Shown here: positions 55,989 through 64,000 of the stretch, piece after piece
Layout: the number at the start of each line of letters is the position of its first letter
Position numbering within the stretch: position 1 is the stretch's first letter
Assembly (NCBI RefSeq): GCF_030272615.1
Contig: NC_081409.1
Coordinates: 25,865,406-25,929,405, forward strand
Origin: Cryptomeria japonica
Taxonomy: Eukaryota > Streptophyta > Pinopsida > Cupressales > Cupressaceae
Reading direction: 5' to 3'
Length of the DNA: 64,000 bases
Program-made: the position numbers and the translations under genes
The notes under the pieces: generated by a model
What the model was told of the DNA's origin: nothing
Databases searched by the model: none
The model's input: only the letters and a program-made list of their open reading frames with translations

Positions 55989-57469
55989 TGTTGGCATTTC
56001 AATAGAAGGAGATTGTTGATATTCATTAAGGATATTGAGAAGGTTGTTGAAGATTATTGATATAACTGAAGAAGGATGATAACTATCTTTATAACATTAT
56101 TTGTCATTTATGTCATGAAATTGATATTTTGATTTAGTATGATGTTGCCATATCTTGAGAAGATTGATTTGAAGAGAATTAAGATGTCCATAAAAGACAC
56201 AGAAAGAATGTGATGAATAAGGGGAGAAATAAGTTATTCAAAGGGCAACTATTACCGAGTTAGAAAATGATGAGATCATGATGTTTAGATTGTTTTGATA
56301 TCCTACATATGTTGTTGATTGTAAGGTTAATACTATACTATGTCACCAAGAAAAGAACCTAGTTGGTAAACCCTAAGGTTATCGATATCGATTAATCAAG
56401 GCAGAATGTCTACCGAGTGAAGTTTAGTATTTACCAAGAGGCAACCAAGTTATGACAAAATGCATTGGATGAATATAAGCGTTATTTAATGAAGGAAGCT
56501 GATTAGCTGGAGTTGATTAAATGATTGTTATGTCGTGCAAGAAGTTTGTTAAGGATCTACGGCTTTGAAAATTCAGGAGCTAGATCTACAACACAGATTG
56601 AACCGCTTAACCTAGCACAAGTTCCAAGAATGGAATGCAAGTTCATAGGCAAAGTAAAACATTTTTTAGATCGAAGGATACATTGAACCTAGTCAAGATT
56701 GAAGATCTGATGGCTATGATTGATCATGGGAAATATGATTAAGGAGATTCAGCGGTTAGCAAATTATTTATAAATAAGAAATTATTAATGAACAATGCAT
56801 GCGGGCAAGTGTAAGCACAGGGATGCCACATGGTGATTACCAAGCACAAAAGCTTGAAGACCTATTTGAATAACAGAGTAGGGAGCCCAGCAGAGGGACA
56901 AGATAAGTCCTATGACTAGACAGTGTTGAGAAAATAAGAATCTGCTTTAGCATTTTAGATGTGAAGTTGCAGATATATTTTTATTACTGTTATTTTGTAA
57001 AGTGACAGAAAATCTCTTAACCAAGTGGACCTAACAGTCTTATATGTAAATCCTCTAGCAAGGTAACATTCTAATTGAGTGTTTGAAATCCTTTGACAAG
57101 GTCACTTCTAACAAAGTGAAGATCCTAACAGATCTAAGGGAAATCTCTTAACCGGGTCACATCTAGCAATGTGTTTGTAATCTTTAACAAGATTTTCTTT
57201 TAACCGAGCATACTCTAGAAGAGTATATTTCTTAGTGGGTCCAAAATCCCACAATGGTTTTTCCCTATTTGGGTTTCTACGTTAAAATCTGGTGTTATAG
57301 GTGTTATGATGATTATGTGTTTATGAGTTAGCATGTTTAGCAGTTTCTGGTTATATTGCTGAAGTATAAGTTATCGAGGTTGAATATGTTGATTTTATGG
57401 AAGATTAAGTTTGTATGATTCACCCCCCCCCCCTCTCATCTTGTTAGCTATTGGCATTAAAATTTTACA
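55989..57469 (+). repeat. Copia G 5' LTR
   Basis: TGTTGGCATTTC..ATTTTACA, nearly identical to 62165-63649 with scattered substitutions. Short repeats (AACCGAGT, CTAACAAAGTGAAGATCC, TAACAAG) fill 57000-57230. A 13-nt C run at 57421 matches the C-rich loop seen in related LTRs, but the flanking stem is weak here (ATGA/TCAT). Confidence 0.95.
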
Positions 57470-57471
57470 AT

Positions 57472-57483
57472 TGGTATCAGAGC
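57472..57483 (+). promoter_or_regulatory. Copia G primer binding site (initiator-Met tRNA)
   Basis: TGGTATCAGAGC two bases after the LTR end, followed by ATTGGACTC. Same primer type as F and C. Confidence 0.97.
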
Positions 57484-57533
57484 ATTGGACTCCAGAAGAA
57501 AAGTTTAAAGGTACTTGAGTTAAAGATCTGAAG

Positions 57534-58454
57534 ATGTATAAGAGGGATACCCCAAAGCTGAACAAGTCTAGTTTCTCCACATGGCAGAAAAGGATGAAGC
57601 TGCACTTATCAGGAATTGGAGAATATGCTACATATTATCTGGAGAATGATTTCATTACACCTAGCACCTATCCATTGACAATGGAAGAGATAAAGGCAAA
57701 GCAAGAACATATTCGAGCAATGATTGAAATAACATCAGCATTGATTGACTCAGAGTTTAATGACCTAGAAGGCTGCAGTGATGCCAAAGCAATGTGGGAC
57801 AAGCTCATATCTGTGTATGGCAGTGATGAACATGTTCACAGAGAAAATGTGGATAGTCTAAGAGGTCAACTTGAATCCATAAGAATGAATGAAGGTGAGA
57901 ACATAACCCAGTATAGTACAAGACTAAAGGAAATTGTCAATCAAATCAAAGGAGCAAGAGGAACTATTGAAGAAAAGGATGTCACAAGTAAGTTATTGAG
58001 AACCCTTCTACCTGCTTATGCAATCCGAGTCTCTCCAATCAATAAATTGAGGTCTGTACCTAACATGCCAGTTTCTTTAGATGCTACTATCAGTAAGCTA
58101 CATGCATTTGAGTTAAGTAATTTTGATAATAGTGGGTCTTCGGTAAATAAAGTTGAATCTGCATTCAGTTCTTTTCATCTTGGTGAATCTAATGATTACA
58201 ATGATAGAATGAGTAAGTATTTTGAAGGGAATCATAGTGGAGCAAGTGAAAGATTTCGTAAGAACATGGAAGAAGTGTAAAAATTGTATGAGGAAATCAA
58301 AAAGCAAGAAGAGTTTGAAGCATTGTTGGCCAGGAGGTTACCTTTGAAATGTTTCAATTGTGATAAAATAGGACATATGGCCTCTAACTTCCCTGACAAA
58401 GAATCTATTGAAAAGAGAGAATATCGAGATGACAAACATAAAGACAATCACTAA
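57534..58454 (+). pseudogene. Copia G Gag, broken
   Basis: ATG at 57534 (MYKRDTPKLNKSSFSTWQKR), 50 bp after the primer site. Copia Gag core: IGEYATYYLENDFITPSTYP, SDAKAMWDKLISVYGSDEHV, SLRGQLESIRMNEGENITQY and GARGTIEEKDVTSKLLRTLLP. A stop at 58278-58280 is read through in the same frame to the nucleocapsid CFNCDKIGHMASNFP, where the last Cys of the CCHC knuckle is Phe (TTC, 58389-58391). A further stop at 58452-58454 follows. Same family as Copia B Gag. Confidence 0.93.
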
Positions 58455-58976
58455 AGAGGATACCGAGATTTCAGAAGAAGAGATAGAAAGACATGCCTAA
58501 TTGCTGATGAGGAATCCAATGATGACAAATCTGATGAAACAGACACAGAGGAAGTTGTTTATGTGGCTATTAAGGATGGATCTAATGAAGAAAGGTATTA
58601 AGAAAAAGCCTTAATATCTCACATAAATAATAATGATTCTTGGATCATAGATAGTGGATGCTCACATCACATGACAGGTGATAAACACAAATTTGTTAAA
58701 TTAGAAGATTATGATGGAAGCTATGTAAGATTTGGTAATGATGCACCATGTCCGGTAAAAGGTAAAGGGTCAATCACACTTCTTGACAATGAAAAATGTG
58801 ATGTTTTTTATTGGGTTGAAGGTTTAAAATACAATTTGTTGAGTGTAGCACAACTAAACAACACAGGTTACCGAATAGAATTTCAGAAAGGAATTGTCAA
58901 AGTTCATGACAAGCATGGAAAGTTAGTAGCTACCGGGACTTAAACAAAAGGTAACACATTTCACCTTGACTCAACT
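58455..58976 (+). pseudogene. Copia G protease, broken
   Basis: In frame with gag: an acidic linker (EESNDDKSDETDTEEVVY), a stop near 58600, then the aspartic protease motif SWIIDSGCSHHMTGDKHK near 58640. VRFGNDAPCPVKGKGSITLL and FYWVEGLKYNLLSVAQL complete the domain. A stop at 58941-58943 precedes the pre-integrase segment (TKGNTFHLDSTWNKCLYAK). It would have cleaved the single gag-pol polyprotein. Confidence 0.93.
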
Positions 58977-60015
58977 TGGAACAAGTGTCTTTATGCAAAG
59001 ATAGATGATACCTGGTTATGGCATAAAAGGTTTTGTCATGTAAATTTTGATAATCTGATCAAAATAAGTAAGAAGCACCCAGTAAGAGGTCTACCGAGTT
59101 TGGAGAAACCCGAGAATGCTATATGTAGAGGATGCCAGATGGGTAAGATGACAAGATCAAGCTTTACAAGTAAGTCCTACACTTCTAAGGGAATTTTAGA
59201 TCTCGTGCATACTGATCTTTGTGGTCCTATGAAAGTTTAGAGTTATTATGGTGATAAATATTTCATATTATTTGTGGATGATTATTCAAGGATGGTGTCA
59301 GTTATGTTTTTAAAGGAAAAATTAGAAGCTTTTCAAATGTTTAAATGGTACAAGGCAAGAGTTGAAAATGAAATAGGAAGACAACTAAAATGTCTTAGAT
59401 CTGATAGAGGAGGAGGGTTCTCCTCTGATGAATTTAACTTATTCTGCAATGATCATGGTATAAAAAGACAAGTCTCTGCACCGAGAACTCCACAACAAAA
59501 TGGGATAGCTAAGAGAAGAAATAGATCTATTGTGGATTGTGCCAGAACCCTGATGATTGAAAAGGGAGTGCCACAAAATTTTTGGAGAGAAGCAATAAGC
59601 ACTATTGTTTACACCTTGAACTGAGTACAACTGAAGAAAGGAACTTTGAAGACACCATATGAAATCTGGTATGATAAGAAACCTAATGTAAGTTACTTTA
59701 AAATCTTTGGAAGTAGATGCTATGTACACAAAGATGACAGAAATGGAAAGTTTGATCAGAAAAGTGAAGAAGGAACATTTCTAGGTTATTCTTCTAGAAG
59801 AAAAGCATTTAAATGTCTGATCAAATCATCTAACAAAATAGTAGAAAGTGCAAATGTGAAAATTGATGAATCTGCAGAAAGAAATGATGAAGGAAATTCC
59901 AAGGAACCAGAAGATTATGAAGAATTTGTCTATGTTCAATCGACAAGTCCTACCGAGAGAGTTACTGAAGAAATAAATAAAATATCCAGTTACCAACTGA
60001 TGAAGAAGATCATAC
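58977..60015 (+). pseudogene. Copia G integrase, catalytic Glu replaced by Lys
   Basis: Zinc-binding HHCC: LWHKRFCHVNFDNLIK and CRGCQMGKM. Core: LDLVHTDLCGPM (first Asp), CLRSDRGGGFSSDEF (second Asp) and PQQNGIAKRRNRSI, where the residue at 59511-59513 is Lys (AAG) instead of the catalytic Glu kept in Copia B (NGIIERRI). Stops at about 59238 and 59622. The C-terminal part (YFKIFGSRCYVHKDDRNGKF, FLGYSSRRKAFKC) leads to an acidic linker. A frameshift near 60015 separates it from RT. Confidence 0.93.
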
Positions 60016-61687
60016 CGAGTCTACCGAGCATGTATTAGCCAAATATGTCAGAAGGAATCATGCATCAAGTCAAATTATAGGAGATAAGGATGATCCAGTG
60101 ATGAGAAGGAACAAACTAAGACAAAACACATGTCTGATATCTGAATTTGAACCGAGAATAGTAAAAGAGGCATTTAACAGTGAAGATTGGGTAAATGCTA
60201 TGACAGAAGAGATTGATCAAGTCAAGAAGAATGACACATGGACACTGGTCCCAAGACCGAAGGACAAAAATGTAATCAATACAAAGTGGATTTTCAGAAA
60301 CAAGGTAAATGAAAAAGGTGAGGTCATTCGAAATAAAGCAAGACTAGTTTGCAAAGGATATGCTCAAGAAGAAGGAATAGATTATGGCGAGACCTTTGCA
60401 CCCATGGCTAGACTTGAAGGAGTAAGAACATTGTTGGCATATGTTGCTTTCAAAAATTCCAAGGTATATCAAATGGATGTCAAATCTGCATTTTTGAATG
60501 GTATACTAGAAGAAGAAGTTTATATTGAACAACCTGAAGGATTTGTTGAAGACAAGAATAAAGATCAGTTATGTAAATTGAACAAAGCTTTATATGGTCT
60601 GAAACAAGCACCTAAAGCATGGTATGAGAGATTGCACTCTTACTTAATCAAGATTGGTTTTATTAGAACAAGTGAAAACAATAATATGTACATGATGAAT
60701 GATGGAGACAATGGAATACTGATCTCAGCCATATTTGTTGATGACATTATATTTTGTGGAAATGATTCTCTATGCAAAAACTTTGGTAATGAAATGTGCA
60801 AAGAATTTGAGATGTCACTAATCGGTGAGATAAATTATTTTATAGGTTTATAGATGCTACAAATGAAAGATGAGATTTTCATTACTCAATCCAAGTACAT
60901 AAAGGAAATCTTGAAGAAATTTGGAATGGAGGATTCAAAACCAGTAAGTACTCCTATGACTACCAATTGTAAACTATCAAAGAATGATGAATCTGCATCT
61001 GTTGGTGAGACACTTTACCGATGCATGATTGGAAAGTTACAATATGTTGTGCACAGTAGACCTGATATAGCACATGTAGTAGGTATTGTTGCAATATTCT
61101 CTGGAGATCCCAAAGAAACCCATATGACAACAATCAAGAGAATTTTCAGATGCCTGAGAGGCACTAAAGATTATGGCTTAGTATATGAAAAGAGAAATGA
61201 TTTTGATTTAAAAGTTTATATTGATGCTGATTGGGCAGGCAACATTGATGACAGGAAAAGCACAAGTGGAGGAGCTTTCTTTTTAGGAGAAAGACTAGTG
61301 AGTTGGCTTAGCAAGAAACAAGGATGTATTTCACAGTCAACAACAAAAGTTGAATATGTTGCTATAGCATTGAATTGCACTAATATAGCATGGTTAAAAC
61401 AACTGTTGAAAGGTATAAATGAAAAGGTTACCGAGCCAGTAACTATATTCTATGATAATACGAGTGTCATTAACATTTCAAAGAATCTAGTAATACACTC
61501 TAAGACAAAACATATTTCTATCAAGTATCATTATCTCAGAGAAGAAGTTCAAGAAAACAAAGTTGTGCTGGAATATGTTAGCACAAAGGAGAAAATTGTA
61601 GACATCTTCACAAAGCCACTACCAAGAGACACTTTTGAGTATCTCCGAAGCAAGTTAGGGGTCCTACCCCTATCTTCTACTCACTGA
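60016..61687 (+). pseudogene. Copia G reverse transcriptase and RNase H, one internal stop
   Basis: [82 protein letters not shown] and the catalytic [13 protein letters not shown] near 60730. A single TAG at 60851-60853 precedes the connection (MLQMKDEIFITQSKYIKEIL). RNase H: YIDADWAGNIDDRKSTSGG, SQSTTKVEYVAIALNCTNIA, DNTSVINISKNLVIHSKTKH and VDIFTKPLPRDTFEYLRSKL, stopping at 61685-61687. The motifs fit a Tork/SIRE-like copia lineage. Confidence 0.95.
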
Positions 61688-62164
61688 CAAAGTTCGGTGA
61701 AAGCATCAATTTGATGAATCTATAGAATATTATGTGTGGATTGTTGTTGATTTACGCACTTTAGGAAGTTTTCTAAAGGTGTGCAGGAACGTGAACAGGA
61801 TACAGGAAATAGTATTGAAGGAAAGATTGCTCTAATCAAGTTTTAGATGTTACATTTGCATATGTGACTGAGCAAAAGCAAGCACTTCATAGCAGAAGAG
61901 TTCATGATTTAGTTCTTTTACTTTTTTGGCATTGTTGTCAAAGGGGGAGAAGACTAAATGGAAAAGCCCTAAATGAAGAAGATAACAGAAGACTAATGAC
62001 AGGGGGAGAAGATTACTGAAAAAGGGAGAAGACTTTAGAAGAAGAGAACAACTCAAGGATAATAGGAGCAGTCTCCACAGCAATCTGAATCCGAATCAAT
62101 TTGAATATCTTGTCGGTATTACCATTTAAGAGTTGGTATTGTCATCAATGCCAAAGGGGGAGAT
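61688..62164 (+). promoter_or_regulatory. Copia G 3' untranslated region with several purine tracts
   Basis: The tract AAAGGGGGAGAT (62153-62164) adjoins the 3' LTR and is the expected plus-strand primer. Very similar tracts occur upstream: AAAGGGGGAGA at 61940-61950, AGGGGGAGAA at 62001-62010 and AAAGGGAGAA at 62021-62030. No ORF is supported here. Confidence 0.85.
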
Positions 62165-63649
62165 TGTTGGCATTTCAATAGAAGGAGATTGCTGATATTC
62201 ATTAAGGATATTGAGAAGGTTGTTGAAGATTATTGATATAACTAAAGAAGGATGATAACTATCTTTATAACATTATTTTTTCATTGATGTCACGATATTG
62301 ATATTCTGATTCAGTATGATGTTGCCATATCTTGAGAAGATTGATTTGAAGAGAATTAAGATGTTCGTAAAAGACACAGAAAGAATGTGATGAATAAGGG
62401 GAGAAATAAGTTATTCAAAGGGCAACTATTACCGAGTTAGACAATGATGAGATCATGATGTTTAGATTGTTTTGATATCCTACATATGTTGTTGATTGTA
62501 AGGTTAATACTATACTATGTCACCAAGCAAAGAACCTAGTCGGTAAACCCTAAGGTTATCGATATCGGTTAATGAAGGCGGAATGTCTATCGAGTGAAGT
62601 TTAGTATTTATTGAGTGGCAACCGAGTTATGACAAAATGCATTGGATGAATATAAGCATTATTTAATGAAGGAAGCTGATTAGATGGAGTTGATTAAATG
62701 ATTGTTATGTTGTGCAAGAAGTTTGTTAAGGATCTACGACTTTGAAAATTCAAGAGCTAGATCTACAGCATAGATTGAACTGCTTAACCTAGCACAAGTT
62801 CCAAGAATGGAATGCAAGTTCCTAGGTGAAGTAAAACATTTTTTAGATCGAAGGATACATTGAACCTAGTCAAGATTGAAGATCTGATGGCTATGATTGA
62901 TCATGGGAAATGTGATCAAGGAGATTCAGTGGTTAGCAAATTGTTTATAAATAAGAAATTATTAATGAACAATGCATGTGGGCAAGTGTAAGCACAGGGA
63001 TGCTACATAGTGATTACCAAGCACAGAAGCTTGAAGACCTGTTTGAATAACAGAGTAGGGAGCCCAGCAGAGGGACAAGATAAGTCTTATCACTAGATAG
63101 TGTTGAGCAAATAAGAATCTGCTTTAGCATTTTATTTAGATGTGAAGTTGCAGATATATTTTTATTACTGTTATTTTGTAAAGTGACAGAAAATCTCTTA
63201 ACCGAGTGGACCTAATAGTCTTATATGTAAATCCTCTAGCAAGGTAACATTCTAATTGAGTGTTTGAAACCCTTTGACAAGGTCACTTCTAACAAAGTGA
63301 AGATCCTAACAGATCTCAGGGAAATCCCTTAACCGGGTCACATCTAGCAATGTGTTTGTAATCTTTAACAAGATTTGCTTTTAACCAAGCATACTCTAGA
63401 AGAGTATATTTCTTAGTGGGTTCAAAATCCCACAGTGGGTTTTCCCTATTTGGGTTTCCATGTTAAAATCTGCTGTTATATGTGTTATGATGATTATGTG
63501 TTTATGAGTTAGCATGTTTAGCAGTTTCTGGTTATATTGCTGAAGTATAAGTTACCGAGGTTGAATCTATTGATTTTATGGAAGATTAAGTTTGTATGAT
63601 TCACCCCCCCCCCTCTCATCTTGTTAGCTATTGGCATCAGAACTTTACA
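62165..63649 (+). repeat. Copia G 3' LTR
   Basis: TGTTGGCATTTC..AACTTTACA, 1485 bp, matching 55989-57469. ATTAT (63650-63654) follows as the target duplication. The 4-bp length difference comes from small indels, such as an extra TTTA near 63134. Confidence 0.96.
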
Positions 63650-64000
63650 ATTATATGATACACTATCAACAGATGAGAAAGAGCAAGTTGAAAACAGTGT
63701 CATTTTACACTTGGAGATCTATAGGAAGTTCTTAATGCAAGTGGTAGATGAACTCACCAAAGGAGATAGATGATCTAATTGTAGAGGCCAACCGGTTAGT
63801 ATTCTCTACTGCACACTGACATATTGGACTAATGGCAGGAAGAGTAAATGCGGTAACATAAGAAACTGAAAATGCATGGGATATATTCCTTGTGGATAAA
63901 GAAAAGCAAGAAGAGTACAGGAACCCCAAGCCAATAAAATTTTATCAAAAGGACAAAGATAAGGGTAAAGGAAAGGTTGGTGGACCTCCTAGCATAAAGA
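63650..64000 (+). pseudogene. F ORF2, continuation after Copia G
   Basis: The ORF2 frame resumes directly behind the target duplication (YDTLSTDEKEQVENSVILHL, FLMQVVDELTKG) until TGA at 63771. A one-base shift near 63765 leads into EIDDLIVEANRLVFSTA and ends, at the window edge, with the basic IKFYQKDKDKGKGKVGGPPS. Together with 54419-55988 the ORF spans at least 630 codons. Pol could still follow outside the window. Confidence 0.7.

Larger units (their letters stand above)
55989..63649 (+). mobile_element. Ty1/copia element G, complete boundaries
   Basis: LTRs of 1481 bp (55989-57469) and 1485 bp (62165-63649) with perfect ATTAT duplications (55984-55988 and 63650-63654). Primer site, gag, protease, integrase, RT, RNase H and purine tract are all in copia order. 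Removing it rejoins the F ORF2 frame. Seven stops and one frameshift, a changed zinc knuckle and a changed integrase residue make it defective. It is the most completely preserved full element here. Confidence 0.97.
52092..64000 (+). mobile_element. LTR retroelement F, runs beyond the window, holds Copia G
   Basis: The 5' LTR (52092-52896) is followed by an initiator-Met primer site, a Gag-like ORF with four zinc knuckles, and a long ORF of unknown type. The latter is split by Copia G and resumes at 63650. Within 3.4 kb of its own internal sequence no protease, RT or integrase appears. It is either a non-autonomous large element or one with extra coding before pol. Two solo LTRs of its family lie in the window. 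Confidence 0.85.

Noticed and set aside
57421-57433. C run in the Copia G LTR as a sixth case of the covarying hairpin
   Set aside because: Only a 4-bp stem (ATGA/TCAT) can be drawn, so I did not count it as support.

Overview
This is an AT-rich piece of plant nuclear DNA made almost entirely of nested, decayed LTR retrotransposons. I see no intact host gene, rRNA or tRNA gene. The plant call rests on four kinds of element: chromodomain Ty3/gypsy (chromovirus) elements, a Tat-type gypsy element with a second RNase H, Ty1/copia elements primed by initiator-Met tRNA, and a plant mobile domain (PMD) pseudogene. Deep nesting and long LTRs suggest a large genome, possibly a gymnosperm, but nothing here proves the species.

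Layout. 1-2945: AT-rich DNA with tandem repeats and a possible CACTA-transposon end. 2946-7558: chromovirus D (+), broken, with a solo LTR (4723-5612) in its integrase. 7559-8140: unassigned. 8141-28107: a minus-strand stack. Copia B holds Copia A (8881-24497, target duplication CAAAG). Copia A holds chromovirus C (11558-22364). The 5' LTR of C holds a 1.96 kb solo LTR (19087-21050, CTTCA). 28108-30577: microsatellite and noncoding DNA. 30578-32330: PMD pseudogene (+). 32331-38392: noncoding DNA with a solo LTR (34431-35310, CTTTA). 38393-52091: Tat-type gypsy E2 (-), interrupted by the gag-protease-only element E1 (42869-51870), itself hit by a solo LTR (45617-46783, ATTAT). 52092-64000: element F (+), running off the window, with Copia G inserted (55989-63649, ATTAT).

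How the parts work together. Each autonomous element once encoded Gag, protease, integrase, reverse transcriptase and RNase H in its family order. All are now dead through stops, frameshifts and nesting; only the Gag-protease frame of Copia A remains open. E1 and perhaps F look non-autonomous and would have needed enzymes from a relative.

Most interesting signals: (i) Copia A has an array of hairpins between its pol stop and 3' LTR, with unrelated stems but recurrent 8-nt loops, and LTRs packed with large inverted repeats; (ii) five copia-type LTRs share a C-rich loop closed by stems that covary between copies; (iii) F carries a long unknown second ORF after a four-zinc-knuckle Gag-like ORF; (iv) E1 is a gag-protease-only element inside a pol-bearing Tat element. 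Mismatch counts were made by eye.
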